Virus record (IMG/VR): IMGVR_UViG_3300032282_000936
Coordinates: 1 to 22,554 of that record
Source of the DNA: a virus
DNA: 22,554 nucleotides
Strand: one strand, 5' to 3'
Every line of letters starts with the position of its first letter. Position 1 is the stretch's first letter. The translations under genes and the position numbers were made by a program. The notes below the pieces were generated by a model, which worked only from the letters and a program-made list of their open reading frames with translations, had not been told where the DNA came from and searched no databases. This document shows positions 5,915-15,212 of the stretch, one piece after another.

Positions 5915-8640
5915 ATATCTTTAAATGGTTGTTTAACCCCGACTGGTTTACCTTTGGTATGGGTGGCGGTGGTGGCGGCCCAAACACGACTTATTCTCAA
6001 ACCTCTAACATCCCTGAATACGCTCGCCCCTACGTTGAGCAAATGCTTGGTGCTACACAAAAGCAGTTATTTACAGGTACAAGCGATGCTAAAGGTAATT
6101 TTACGCCTACTGGGTTTAATAATTTTACCCCTTACGGCGCTACGTACCAAAAAGATGCGCAAGGTAACCCGTTAAGAGACTCAAGCGGAAACATTTTATT
6201 TACCAACACAGCGCAACAACAAGCTCAAGCCGCTGTGGCCCCCGTTAGTGCTGGTCAGCAAATGGCTACTAACACAATTAACCAGTACTTAGCGCCTTCA
6301 CAAACTCAAGGGGCTACTTCTATTGCTGGGGATATAGCAGGGCGTTCGGCTGCTAGTGGTTATTACTCGCCTTTACAGGCTGAGCGGTTCCAGCTTGGTA
6401 CACCACAACAAGTGCGTACTGACTCGTTCACGGCTCCGGGTGTATCTCAAGCGTATATGTCGCCGTACATGCAGAACGTAGTTAACACTCAACAGCGTGA
6501 AGCTGCTCGTCAATCGCAAATCCAACGTAACCAAAACCAAGCTCAAGCAGCTAGCCAAGGCGCTTTTGGTGGTTCACGTCAAGCTATTGTTGAAGCAGAA
6601 CGCCAACGTAATCTTGGTACGCAACTTGGCGATATTCAAGGTGCTGGGTTACAGCAAGCGTACGGTCAAGGCATGGGGCAGTTTAATGCTGAACAAGCTG
6701 CGTACCTTCAAGCCCAACAAGCTAACCAAGGCGCAAATCTTAATGTAGCTACTCAAAACCTACAAGCTCAGCAGCAAGCACAAGCTGCGCAAGAAGCATC
6801 ACGTCAGTTTGGCGCTCAGTTAGGACTGCAAGGTTACGGTCAAAGTTTGCAAGCAGCACAAACGCTTGGTCAGTTAGGCCAACAGCAGTACGGTCAAGAC
6901 ATGGGCACTATTCAAGCTATGGCTGGTCTGGGTGCACAAGAGCAAGCACAAACACAAAACATCATCAACCAAGCAATGCAAAACTATGGCACTGCGCAAC
7001 AGTACCCACTGATGCAACTTGGCGTGATGTCAAATATGCTGCGCGGTCTGCCTATGCAATCGTCAACAACCAACATGTACCAAGCTCAACCTTCGATGGC
7101 GTCTCAAATAGCTGGAGGGGTAGGAACTGGTCTAGGTCTGTATCAGCAAGGTCAACAAGCTAAGCTGTTTAAAGAAGGTGGCATAGTTAAAATGGCTGGT
7201 GGTGGCGCTACAGGTGTGCCTGCTGGCAAGCTACAAGCTGCTTTTAGAGGGCCTAGTTTTGACGACAAAGAGCTTGGGATGAAAGCACAAGATGCAAGTG
7301 ACCCAGTAACTCAAGCGGCTGCGGCAACTGAAATGGCACGTCGCGCTAGGTTACGCGCCGGTGCTCCGGTGATGGCAGCTAACGGCGGCATTGTTGCTTT
7401 TAAAGGTGGTAAAAAAGTTAAAGGCCCTAAGGTTAGCGACGTATACCCAGAAGAGTTTGAACGCGGTTCGGCTAAAGGTATTGCCCAAAATTCTGTTCCA
7501 GACGAAGCACCTACACAAGACGCTGCACCTACACAAGACGTTGCACCACAAGGTGATCCAGAGAAAGCTGCGTTGTACGGTAATGAAGGTTATACGGGGG
7601 TTGTACCTAAAGGCATAACTCCTGCTAAGCCTACGTACGAAGAGACGTTAGAACAGCAGATTGCTAACTTAACAAAGTCACAAGAAAAGTTAGATACGGA
7701 TAGGAATTTGTCTGTTACAGACAGAATGAAGCAGCAAGAAGCTGAACGTGAAAAGATGGGTCTTCCTTCGCCTTACGGTAGTGAGCTGGAGAAAAATAAA
7801 AAACGACGTGAGAAAGTAGACGAAGACTCCGTGCAAGAAGCGAGAGAAAATTTGACTATGTTCTTACAACGCTGGGGTACTACGCCCGGTACTACTTTAC
7901 TTGCTATGAACAAAGCAGGTATGGAGATGGTAGAGAAATCAGGTCTTGATCGTAAAGCGCGGCGTAAACTGCTTGACCAACTAGATGGTGTAGAGAGGGA
8001 TTTGCGTACGGGTGAGTATCAGCGTCGTCTTGGCGAAGAAGAAAGAGCGCGGGGGCATATTGAGAAAGCTGGTAAAGAGTACAACCAAGTTGGCGAGAAG
8101 ATCGTTGAGTACACGGTTAAGCTTATCAACAACGAAGCTACTAATGCAGCAAGAGAAAAAATAGCTGACTTAGCGCAAAAGTTGCAACAAGCAAAAATTG
8201 ACGGCAAAGAAGTGTCCGACTATAAAACACGATTAAACATTATTGCTGGTGAGTTAAAGTCAAACCCTAAGTTTAAAGATGTGCCTGAAGCTATGATACT
8301 AGCCTCAGCAGACAAAATAGTTCGGGCGCATGAAATTACTAAACAAGCCGCTGGTGCTGCGCAGTCCGTGCCTGTTAAAGAGCGCGAAGCTGATATACAT
8401 GGTGAAAAAGTAAACGCAGACATAGTTGATAAGGTTACCAAAACGGTTACTCGGGAATTAATGCTGCCGGGGCCTGTTAAAGATGAATACAAGTCATTAA
8501 AAACACCCGAAGACAAAGAAGCCTTTAGAAACAAATTGATCCAAAAACGAATTGGCGAAGCAAAGTCAGCCAATGTTTCTACGACTCAGCCTAGTACAAA
8601 TAGTGGTAAGGGTCAAGACTATAGCAAACTCTGGAACTAA
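5911..8640 (+). CDS. Gln/Ala-rich internal virion (putative DNA-ejection) protein
   Basis: The 909-aa protein opens with a hydrophobic patch and six glycines (GMGGGGGGPNTT). Residues of about 185-230 contain AYMSPYMQNVVNTQQREAAR and AASQGAFGGSRQAIVEAERQ, a signature of a family of phage virion proteins that I recognise without a fixed name. Residues 230-400 are a Gln/Ala-rich helical array (LQAQQQAQAAQEASRQFGAQ). Gly-Gly motifs follow (FKEGGIVKMAGGG near 420, AANGGIVAFKGG near 490). After an APTQD repeat near 533-545 the C-terminal 350 residues are charged, lysine/glutamate-rich and probably coiled coil. Composition and position between small GNAT-like and giant polyvalent proteins suggest an ejected inner-core protein comparable in role to T7 gp14/gp15; the exact role is inferred. 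Confidence 0.65.
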   Translation: MNIFKWLFNPDWFTFGMGGGGGGPNTTYSQTSNIPEYARPYVEQMLGATQKQLFTGTSDAKGNFTPTGFNNFTPYGATYQKDAQGNPLRDSSGNILFTNTAQQQAQAAVAPVSAGQQMATNTINQYLAPSQTQGATSIAGDIAGRSAASGYYSPLQAERFQLGTPQQVRTDSFTAPGVSQAYMSPYMQNVVNTQQREAARQSQIQRNQNQAQAASQGAFGGSRQAIVEAERQRNLGTQLGDIQGAGLQQAYGQGMGQFNAEQAAYLQAQQANQGANLNVATQNLQAQQQAQAAQEASRQFGAQLGLQGYGQSLQAAQTLGQLGQQQYGQDMGTIQAMAGLGAQEQAQTQNIINQAMQNYGTAQQYPLMQLGVMSNMLRGLPMQSSTTNMYQAQPSMASQIAGGVGTGLGLYQQGQQAKLFKEGGIVKMAGGGATGVPAGKLQAAFRGPSFDDKELGMKAQDASDPVTQAAAATEMARRARLRAGAPVMAANGGIVAFKGGKKVKGPKVSDVYPEEFERGSAKGIAQNSVPDEAPTQDAAPTQDVAPQGDPEKAALYGNEGYTGVVPKGITPAKPTYEETLEQQIANLTKSQEKLDTDRNLSVTDRMKQQEAEREKMGLPSPYGSELEKNKKRREKVDEDSVQEARENLTMFLQRWGTTPGTTLLAMNKAGMEMVEKSGLDRKARRKLLDQLDGVERDLRTGEYQRRLGEEERARGHIEKAGKEYNQVGEKIVEYTVKLINNEATNAAREKIADLAQKLQQAKIDGKEVSDYKTRLNIIAGELKSNPKFKDVPEAMILASADKIVRAHEITKQAAGAAQSVPVKEREADIHGEKVNADIVDKVTKTVTRELMLPGPVKDEYKSLKTPEDKEAFRNKLIQKRIGEAKSANVSTTQPSTNSGKGQDYSKLWN
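7507..7539 (+). repeat. Two 15-nt copies on an 18-nt period encoding APTQD
   Basis: GCACCTACACAAGAC occurs at 7507-7521 and 7525-7539, separated by one codon, giving APTQDAAPTQD in the linker of the 909-aa virion protein. It marks a flexible linker between the Gly-Gly motif region and the coiled-coil half. Confidence 0.85.
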
Positions 8641-8642
8641 AC

Positions 8643-11600
8643 ATGGCTAAACCGTGGAGTGAAGTATCAGGTAGCGAAGCATTTAAAGGCTTATCTGATG
8701 CCGAAAAAGAATCTGCTCGTCAACAATACTTTGAGCAGGTGGTAGCTCCACGCGTACCTAAAGCAGACTTATCCATAGCACGGGATCAATTCCTAAGCCA
8801 AACTGCGTTTAAGCCCAAAGAGCAAGACAAGAAATCCCTCGCGGACAAAGTATTTACCGCTGCACAAGATGTTAACGCAAGTGTTGTTTCGGGTGTTGGT
8901 TCATTAGTGCAAATGCCGGGGCAGGTGTATGGCCTTACTACAGGTGATTTTTCAGACACGGGTTTATTAAAAGCTGGTCGGCAAATGAAAGAACATGCCG
9001 AAACAATGAAGTCTGAAGAATTTAAAGGCAAAGAAAAAGCACGTTCAGCAAAAATACGTGAAGCAGAAAAAGAAGGCGTATACGAAGCCGCAAAAACAGC
9101 TTTTGCAGAAACTGTTAAAGACCCAACACTTTTACTTAATTTTGTAGCAGAACAGCTACCTAATTTGTTACCCGGTATGGCTGTAGGTCGTGCGCTTGGT
9201 GCCGCTGGTATGACTGCTGGTGCAGTACGAGGTGCAGTTGCTACGGGTGCAGTTCAACAAGGTTCTGATGTAGGTGCGCAGTCGTACGTAGAATTGCAAA
9301 AAGAACTTGTTAAACGCGGTATACCTGAAGCCGAAGCGTCAGCACAAGCGTTGGGGCTTGCACGTAAAGTGGGTGCTGGGGCAGCGGTTATATCTTTAAT
9401 ATCGCAAAAGCTGCCGGGCTTAGCTGGGCTTGAAGGCGAAGCTCTTGAGAAGTTGATGGCGGGTGCAGTTAGTAGTTCGGCTAAGAAAGGTATTGTTGCT
9501 ACAACTAAGCGGGCAGCTAAAGCAGGGCTAGGTGAAACCGCCAGTGAGATGATTGAAGAAGGTGGCGGTAAAGTTGCTCAAAATATAGCTGCACAACAAG
9601 TAGACCCAACTCGCAAACTTACTGACGGTCTAGGCGAAGCTATGGGTATGGCTGCTGTTGGCGGCGTTACTATGGGATCAACTGCTGGAGCATTGCAAAA
9701 AACTGCACCTGAAGCCGCAACACCTGAACGCATTGAACCAACACTTAACGCACCTACACCCGTTGCACCTGCGGCAACAGCGCAGCCCCAAGCTCCAGCC
9801 AACCCGCAAAGAGACGAACTTGTACAGTCGTACATAAAACAAGGCATGGCTCCTGACGATGCTGCTTTAATAGCAGATCGAGAATTTGCCGCGCTTACAA
9901 CTTCACCAGAAGCAACAGTGCAACCAGTGGCAGATGCCGCTAAAGCAGTGGAGGCCCAAAATGTTACTAGCTCCAGCACCCAGCCCGTACTTGATGGCGC
10001 TCAATCAACAACAGATCAGTCTGGCACTGGAGTGCCTAGCGCACCAACAGATACCGCCGCAGGAGCTACTGACCCTCTCACTAGCGGATTGGCTGATGCT
10101 GAGCGCGTTGCTAGAAAATTTGCTAGTGGAGAAACAGAACAGCGTACTGCACTAAAACCTCCAGTAGAAGCACTTACGCCTGAGCTTCCGTATGAAGCTG
10201 CGCAAAAAATACTTAATGCTCTTGAGAACCGTGACAAGTACATGGTTATGGAGACAGAGAATGGGTTTGTAGTTACGCCTAAGCGCGATCAAACTACTGC
10301 ACCAGCAACAACGCAAGTAAAAACGCCCATTGATGACATTGCTCCTCCCCCTCCTACCGGCCTTACGATTATGGACGGAGATAACACACGCGTTGTTACT
10401 GAAGACGAAGCAATACGTCTGGCAGAAGAAAAACAATTAAGGGATGAACAAGACAAACAAGACGTAACACCTACACCTACTGAAGTTATAACGGAGGAAC
10501 CTAGTGTCGCTAAAACCACTGAAGCCATCGAAGCAGAAGCGCAAAGACAAGAAGAACCCGCAGCCGACGAATCCGCACCCGCAGTAGCTAGCGCTGAAGA
10601 AGCTGATGCCATCTTAGCGGGTACTGAACAAGCAGAGGCAGACATCAAAGCATCTATTGATGAAGGCAAAGTTGTGCAAGAAGATAAAACAGCTAAATAT
10701 GAAAAGTCAAATGCTGCCAAAAAATTAAACAACATTACCAAACAACAGATAGCGCTAGCTGACAAGTTGATCCTTATGATCTCGGACTTGAAGCGGGTGT
10801 CTAACTTTGCCGACAGGCATACTAATTACAAAAACTTTGCGGCTATTGATGTGCGTTATACAGCGGCTAGGGATGAGTTAAACAATTTACTAAACTACTT
10901 TGAAGACTTATCTACTAAAGGTACAGCAGAACCGCATAAGGCTGCTAAAGCGTACCTAAAAACATTAGACACTAATTTAGACGAACACATCAAAGGCATT
11001 AAACAACGTGCTGAAGAAGGCAGAAAAGCTAGAACAGAAGATGAAGCTATAAAAGCTAGAGAGAAAGCGGAGCCTGTAAGCGCTGAAGAAACTAAAGAAG
11101 CTAAAGAAGATCGACGGGTTGAGAAAGCAGCAGAGGTAAAACAAGCTGCCGAGTTTAAATCACGCTTAGATGCATACATAGACGAAGAAGATAAGGTTGC
11201 GCTTGCCAAACACTATGGCGAGAAAGCGTACAACCAAATTGCCGAAAACAAATTTATTGCTGACATAAACACAGTCAACGACGAAGGGTTGGGTAGCGTA
11301 TCTCCTGTTGTGCAAGACATCATTAAGTCTATTAACCCTGATGTTAGTAAACAAATTGTTAATAAATCAAAATTTGATCTTGGTTCTCGCGCCGATAAAC
11401 TTTTAGCCGCGCTTGCAGAAGGGCTGATTCCACAACGCCTTAGAAGAAACTTTCCTAACCCTGAGTTTAATAAAGCCAAGTCTTTAATCAGAGCGTTAGA
11501 AATGGTTACTAAGGACACTACGAATAACACTACGTACGATATTTTAATAGCTGACTATTTGTTAAGCCCACAAAACATTAAGTCTATAAATGATATTACG

Positions 11601-14600
11601 TTAAGCGTAATAGAAGACAACGATAAAAAAGGGTTAAAAGAAGCCGGTAAAGCATTTAGAGATGCGCGAGGTATGTATGTATTAAGCCCTGACGGAGAAC
11701 CACATATATACCTGCGGGGCGAAAGTTTTGGTTTTGAAGACCAAGGCATTAACACGCTTACAGTGTTGCATGAAGGGCTGCATGGCGCAGGTAACCAAAA
11801 GATCAACCTTGTACAGCTTGCGAGAAAATATAAGTTCACGGACAAAGTGCCTTCAGATTTAATAGAAGCCGTTGAAGGTTTAGAGCGGCTAATGGAACGT
11901 GCTAAAGGAGTGTACGAAGCAGGTTCACGGAATAAAGAGATACAAACTAGGTTAGACAGCTTAGCCAGAGGTGGCGCGTTTGAAGATGTAAAAGAGTTCT
12001 TTACGTACGCTATGACCACACCTAGCATGCAAGAGTTTTTGCAAACTGAAGTAAAAGGCGAAGTAACTAAGACATCTGGCTTTAGTAGGTTTATTGAACT
12101 CGCTTTAAAGTTGTTGGGTGTAAACCCTGAGCTTCACACGGGGCTTAAAGATTTATTTGTTTACTCCGACGTAATCATCAAAGAAAAAGTAGCTAAACAA
12201 AACGTACAAGAAATAGCCAAGCTACTGTCTGCGGAAAAAGCAAAACTATATAGCCAAGCCAAAAAACAAAAATCTACTTCACAAGATGCCGAGCGCAAAC
12301 TAGAAGCTGCTAGACGTCAAACACAAATTGTAGAAGATATGGGTTCGCTATTGAACGTAGCAAAGAACCCTGCGTTGTGGCCTGACTATATTAGACTTAA
12401 TTTCCGCAACATAGCTGCTCCTGCGTATAAAGGGTTGCTAAAGTCTTTGCCTACTAACGTAATCATAGACACAGGCACTGCGCTTGGTATTGGTGGGTTG
12501 ACAGATGTAAATGCTAACGTGCAGAAGATGTACACGTACCGCACTCAAGAATTACAAAAGGTACAAGACACCGCTGTGCCTTGGATAAAACTTGATGCGC
12601 CTATGCAAGCGAAGCTAGCAGAAACTATGCACTACGCTACGGATGTGCAAATAGACCCAGATAAAACGTCGGGTAAAGACCCTGAGTTGGATAGGCGTTG
12701 GAATGCGTTAAGTAGCGATGCTAAAGAAGTTTATCGCAAGGTGCGCGACTTCTATACAAATAAATACAAGCTATACCGCGCTTTGCTTGAGCAACGTGTT
12801 AACGACGTGACTACTGATCCCGCAGAACGTAAGCAGTTAATGGACTCTATCAAGGCTACCTACGGCGATAAAAACATGGAGCCGTACTTCCCATTCATGC
12901 GTTATGGTGAATACTGGGCAAGCGTTGGTAATAAAGAGAGTAAAGAATTTCACATGTTTGAGTCGCCGGGACAACGTGATTTATTTCTTGAGCGTCGTGT
13001 TAAAGAGCTAAACCTCAATGGTGATAACCGCACACTTGCAGAGATGATGGAGGGCGAAGATATTCGTGCAGGTAATGACGTAGATAGTTTGCGTGAAGAT
13101 GCTGCAAACGAAAGCGCCAACTTAAAAGAAATGTTTGCCACTATCGACGGAATGAAAACTAGTAGCGATACAGAAAAGTCCCGTCTTAAGGATGAGATAT
13201 TTCAAATGCACTTGTTGACGTTGCCAGAAGCATCGTTCCGTAAACAGTTCATCCATCGTAAAGGTACGGCTGGTTTTAGTGGCGATGCACTACGCAACTT
13301 TAATGAAGCAAGCTCACGAATTGTTAACCAAATATCACGCGTTAAGTATGGCCCTAAAATTAATGTAGCCATGAGCGCTGCAAATGATTCTTTAGCTGGT
13401 AACCCCGATCAAGCTAAGCTAGGCATGATTACACGGGAGATAGAACAACGCCTCAAAGAAGAACTTGCTCCTGAGTTTAAAGACGACGCGTTAGACAAAG
13501 CTGCACGTACTGCTAACAAAGCAGCGTTTATTTGGCTTCTTACTTCTGTTAAGTCCGCAGCTAACCAAATGTTTAGCGTGGTTAGTTTTACGATGCCTAC
13601 TTTAGCTAAGTACCACGGCTGGGGCGCTACACTTAAAGAAATGGGCAAGATGTCTGCTGTGTGGAATGAAGTAGGTGCTACACGTACAGACAAGAACGGT
13701 AACGTAACTTTTATACCGTCGGTCAGTATTGCGCACTCTAAAGCGTTAAAACTAAACCCTATAGAGCAACGTGCTTATCAAGTCATGGTTGACCGTGGCG
13801 TATCTGACGCTACACGTACTTATGATTTGTTTATGCGTAAAGGTGCGCCAAGTGCAGACTACAATAACAAACTAGCTAACGCTGTTAAAGCTATGGGGAC
13901 TTTGTTTCACGCAACCGAACGCTTGTCTCGTGAGATTTCGTATATGGCTGCGTTCCGGTTAGAGATGAAAAAACATGGTGACTTTGACCGCGCAACTGAA
14001 AAAGCAATGCACGTAGTTAACGAAGCTTTGTTTGATTACTCTACATGGAATGCACCACGCGTAATGCGCTCAGCCCCAGCCAGAGTTGCTACACAGTTTA
14101 TGAAATTCCCAATGTTCGTAACCATCTATCTAGCACGTAACTTCCGTGCAATGATGAAGCCTATGGATGGCGAAACTAGAGCGGGAGCGTTTAAAGCTTT
14201 TACTGGTACGTTGGGTATGACTACGTTGCTAGCTGGCACTTCTGGGTTGTTTATGTACAGCGCTGTTTTTGGTGTGCTACAAGCAATGCGTAACGCTATG
14301 CGGGATGACGATGATCCTGTACCTATGGAAGAAGAAAACTTAGAACGATGGTTCCGCAAAGTATGGTTGCCTGAAACTTTTGGTGAAGTAAAAATAATGG
14401 GTAAAGGGTTAGATGACATTATAGACACCGGAGTATTGAATGCAGCTACTGGGCTTGATTTTGCTAGCGGGTTATCGTTAAATAATATGTGGTTCCGCGA
14501 CGCGCCTGAAGCTAGCTCGTGGAAAGATGCGTACGCTCAAAATGCTACTGCTTTCTTTGGAGGCCCTGCTTATGGTCTTGGTGAATCATGGGCAACGGGT

Positions 14601-15125
14601 ATTGACGATATAAACAAAGGCGACACATTAAAAGGAATGGAAAAGTTAACCCCTGCATTATTCCGTGGGGGTCTTACTGCTCTTCGTTACAGTAATGAGG
14701 GTGCAGTTTCATCTATAGGTAGTCCTATAAAAAGTATGGATGAATTTACTTATTGGCAGTTAGCCGCGCAGGTAGCAGGGTATAAATCAACAGGTATGGC
14801 TAGATTAACTGAAGATAACTTTGCTATTACCCAACAGATGAAACAAATCAACGGTCAGCGTTCTAAATTGTTAGGTGATCTTAACCGTGCTGCGGTTATG
14901 GATCGTGAGTCTGATTTTGAAAAAGCGGTTGATAATGTTGTTAATTTTAATATTAAATACCCAACAAGAGAAATAGAAATGGATGATATTGATAACGCGA
15001 TAGACCGTCGAATTGAAATGCTTTCAAACAGTAATCGTGGTGTGTATGTTCCAGACGATTTCTTACAACTTGAAGTGCTACGGGAACGTAGCTTAGAAAG
15101 AATAGAAAGCGAAGCCGCGAAATAA
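8643..15125 (+). CDS. Giant polyvalent virion/DNA-ejection protein with HEGLH metallopeptidase motif
   Basis: At 2160 aa this is the largest gene. The N-terminus (AKPWSEVSGSEAFKGLSD, then ARQQYFEQVVAPRVP) is a signature of phage polyvalent proteins, which are packaged and enter the cell with DNA. Residues of about 160-350 form Gly/Ala-rich hydrophobic helices plus ETASEMIEEGGGKVAQN, likely membrane-active. Residues 350-700 are Ala/Pro/Glu linkers; 700-870 are charged helices. An HExxH site, HEGLH at 1043-1047 preceded by INTLTV, with E1118 in VKEFFTYAM as a possible third ligand, suggests a zinc metallopeptidase. Near 1412 is EPYFPFMRYGEYW, conserved in such proteins. Residues of about 1610-1900 resemble the LPD38-type C-terminal domain (FIWLLTSVKSAANQ; VATQFMKFPMF), with a hydrophobic helix at about 1855-1880. 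I see no lytic transglycosylase motif, unlike T7 gp16. Confidence 0.75.
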   Translation: MAKPWSEVSGSEAFKGLSDAEKESARQQYFEQVVAPRVPKADLSIARDQFLSQTAFKPKEQDKKSLADKVFTAAQDVNASVVSGVGSLVQMPGQVYGLTTGDFSDTGLLKAGRQMKEHAETMKSEEFKGKEKARSAKIREAEKEGVYEAAKTAFAETVKDPTLLLNFVAEQLPNLLPGMAVGRALGAAGMTAGAVRGAVATGAVQQGSDVGAQSYVELQKELVKRGIPEAEASAQALGLARKVGAGAAVISLISQKLPGLAGLEGEALEKLMAGAVSSSAKKGIVATTKRAAKAGLGETASEMIEEGGGKVAQNIAAQQVDPTRKLTDGLGEAMGMAAVGGVTMGSTAGALQKTAPEAATPERIEPTLNAPTPVAPAATAQPQAPANPQRDELVQSYIKQGMAPDDAALIADREFAALTTSPEATVQPVADAAKAVEAQNVTSSSTQPVLDGAQSTTDQSGTGVPSAPTDTAAGATDPLTSGLADAERVARKFASGETEQRTALKPPVEALTPELPYEAAQKILNALENRDKYMVMETENGFVVTPKRDQTTAPATTQVKTPIDDIAPPPPTGLTIMDGDNTRVVTEDEAIRLAEEKQLRDEQDKQDVTPTPTEVITEEPSVAKTTEAIEAEAQRQEEPAADESAPAVASAEEADAILAGTEQAEADIKASIDEGKVVQEDKTAKYEKSNAAKKLNNITKQQIALADKLILMISDLKRVSNFADRHTNYKNFAAIDVRYTAARDELNNLLNYFEDLSTKGTAEPHKAAKAYLKTLDTNLDEHIKGIKQRAEEGRKARTEDEAIKAREKAEPVSAEETKEAKEDRRVEKAAEVKQAAEFKSRLDAYIDEEDKVALAKHYGEKAYNQIAENKFIADINTVNDEGLGSVSPVVQDIIKSINPDVSKQIVNKSKFDLGSRADKLLAALAEGLIPQRLRRNFPNPEFNKAKSLIRALEMVTKDTTNNTTYDILIADYLLSPQNIKSINDITLSVIEDNDKKGLKEAGKAFRDARGMYVLSPDGEPHIYLRGESFGFEDQGINTLTVLHEGLHGAGNQKINLVQLARKYKFTDKVPSDLIEAVEGLERLMERAKGVYEAGSRNKEIQTRLDSLARGGAFEDVKEFFTYAMTTPSMQEFLQTEVKGEVTKTSGFSRFIELALKLLGVNPELHTGLKDLFVYSDVIIKEKVAKQNVQEIAKLLSAEKAKLYSQAKKQKSTSQDAERKLEAARRQTQIVEDMGSLLNVAKNPALWPDYIRLNFRNIAAPAYKGLLKSLPTNVIIDTGTALGIGGLTDVNANVQKMYTYRTQELQKVQDTAVPWIKLDAPMQAKLAETMHYATDVQIDPDKTSGKDPELDRRWNALSSDAKEVYRKVRDFYTNKYKLYRALLEQRVNDVTTDPAERKQLMDSIKATYGDKNMEPYFPFMRYGEYWASVGNKESKEFHMFESPGQRDLFLERRVKELNLNGDNRTLAEMMEGEDIRAGNDVDSLREDAANESANLKEMFATIDGMKTSSDTEKSRLKDEIFQMHLLTLPEASFRKQFIHRKGTAGFSGDALRNFNEASSRIVNQISRVKYGPKINVAMSAANDSLAGNPDQAKLGMITREIEQRLKEELAPEFKDDALDKAARTANKAAFIWLLTSVKSAANQMFSVVSFTMPTLAKYHGWGATLKEMGKMSAVWNEVGATRTDKNGNVTFIPSVSIAHSKALKLNPIEQRAYQVMVDRGVSDATRTYDLFMRKGAPSADYNNKLANAVKAMGTLFHATERLSREISYMAAFRLEMKKHGDFDRATEKAMHVVNEALFDYSTWNAPRVMRSAPARVATQFMKFPMFVTIYLARNFRAMMKPMDGETRAGAFKAFTGTLGMTTLLAGTSGLFMYSAVFGVLQAMRNAMRDDDDPVPMEEENLERWFRKVWLPETFGEVKIMGKGLDDIIDTGVLNAATGLDFASGLSLNNMWFRDAPEASSWKDAYAQNATAFFGGPAYGLGESWATGIDDINKGDTLKGMEKLTPALFRGGLTALRYSNEGAVSSIGSPIKSMDEFTYWQLAAQVAGYKSTGMARLTEDNFAITQQMKQINGQRSKLLGDLNRAAVMDRESDFEKAVDNVVNFNIKYPTREIEMDDIDNAIDRRIEMLSNSNRGVYVPDDFLQLEVLRERSLERIESEAAK

Positions 15126-15148
15126 AAAACCCCCGGACGGGCCGGGGG
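15124..15148 (-). terminator. Rho-independent terminator of the minus-strand module
   Basis: On the minus strand, CCCCCGG and CCGGGGG form a perfect 7-bp all-GC stem (15142-15148 with 15130-15136) around a 5-nt loop, followed immediately by six T. The T-run is templated by the A-run 15124-15129, whose first two bases belong to the TAA stop of the giant plus-strand gene. On the plus strand the same hairpin is followed by CACAAGTC, so there is no U-tract and it should terminate poorly in that direction. Confidence 0.88.
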
Positions 15149-15156
15149 CACAAGTC

Positions 15157-15198
15157 AACCGAAGGAGAATCAACGGACGAAGGAGCTAACAACGTCCG
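15157..15198 (+). other. Orphan Shine-Dalgarno-like leaders and stem-loop at the convergent junction
   Basis: Two SD-like elements lie on the plus strand: AACCGAAGGAGAATCAAC from 15157 and CGAAGGAGCTAAC from 15179. They closely match leaders of minus-strand genes (AACCGAAGGAGCTAA before the lipoprotein gene, AAGGAGAAGCAAC before the 47-aa gene) but no open frame follows. The second lies in the loop of an inverted repeat, CGGACG (15174-15179) and CGTCCG (15193-15198). This could be remnant gene starts or a structural RNA element. The gap between the last plus gene and the last minus gene is 87 nt and otherwise holds only the terminator. Confidence 0.45.
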
Positions 15199-15212
15199 CC
15201 AAGTGCTTTATA

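Noticed and set aside
9578-10765. Several minus-strand frames of over 90 codons inside the giant gene
   Set aside because: They are Ser/Ala-rich complements of Ala/Glu/Pro-rich linker codons; the plus frame is continuous and carries recognisable domains.
15174-15198. The CGGACG/CGTCCG inverted repeat as a second terminator
   Set aside because: The loop is 13 nt, the stem is only 6 bp and no T-run follows on either strand.
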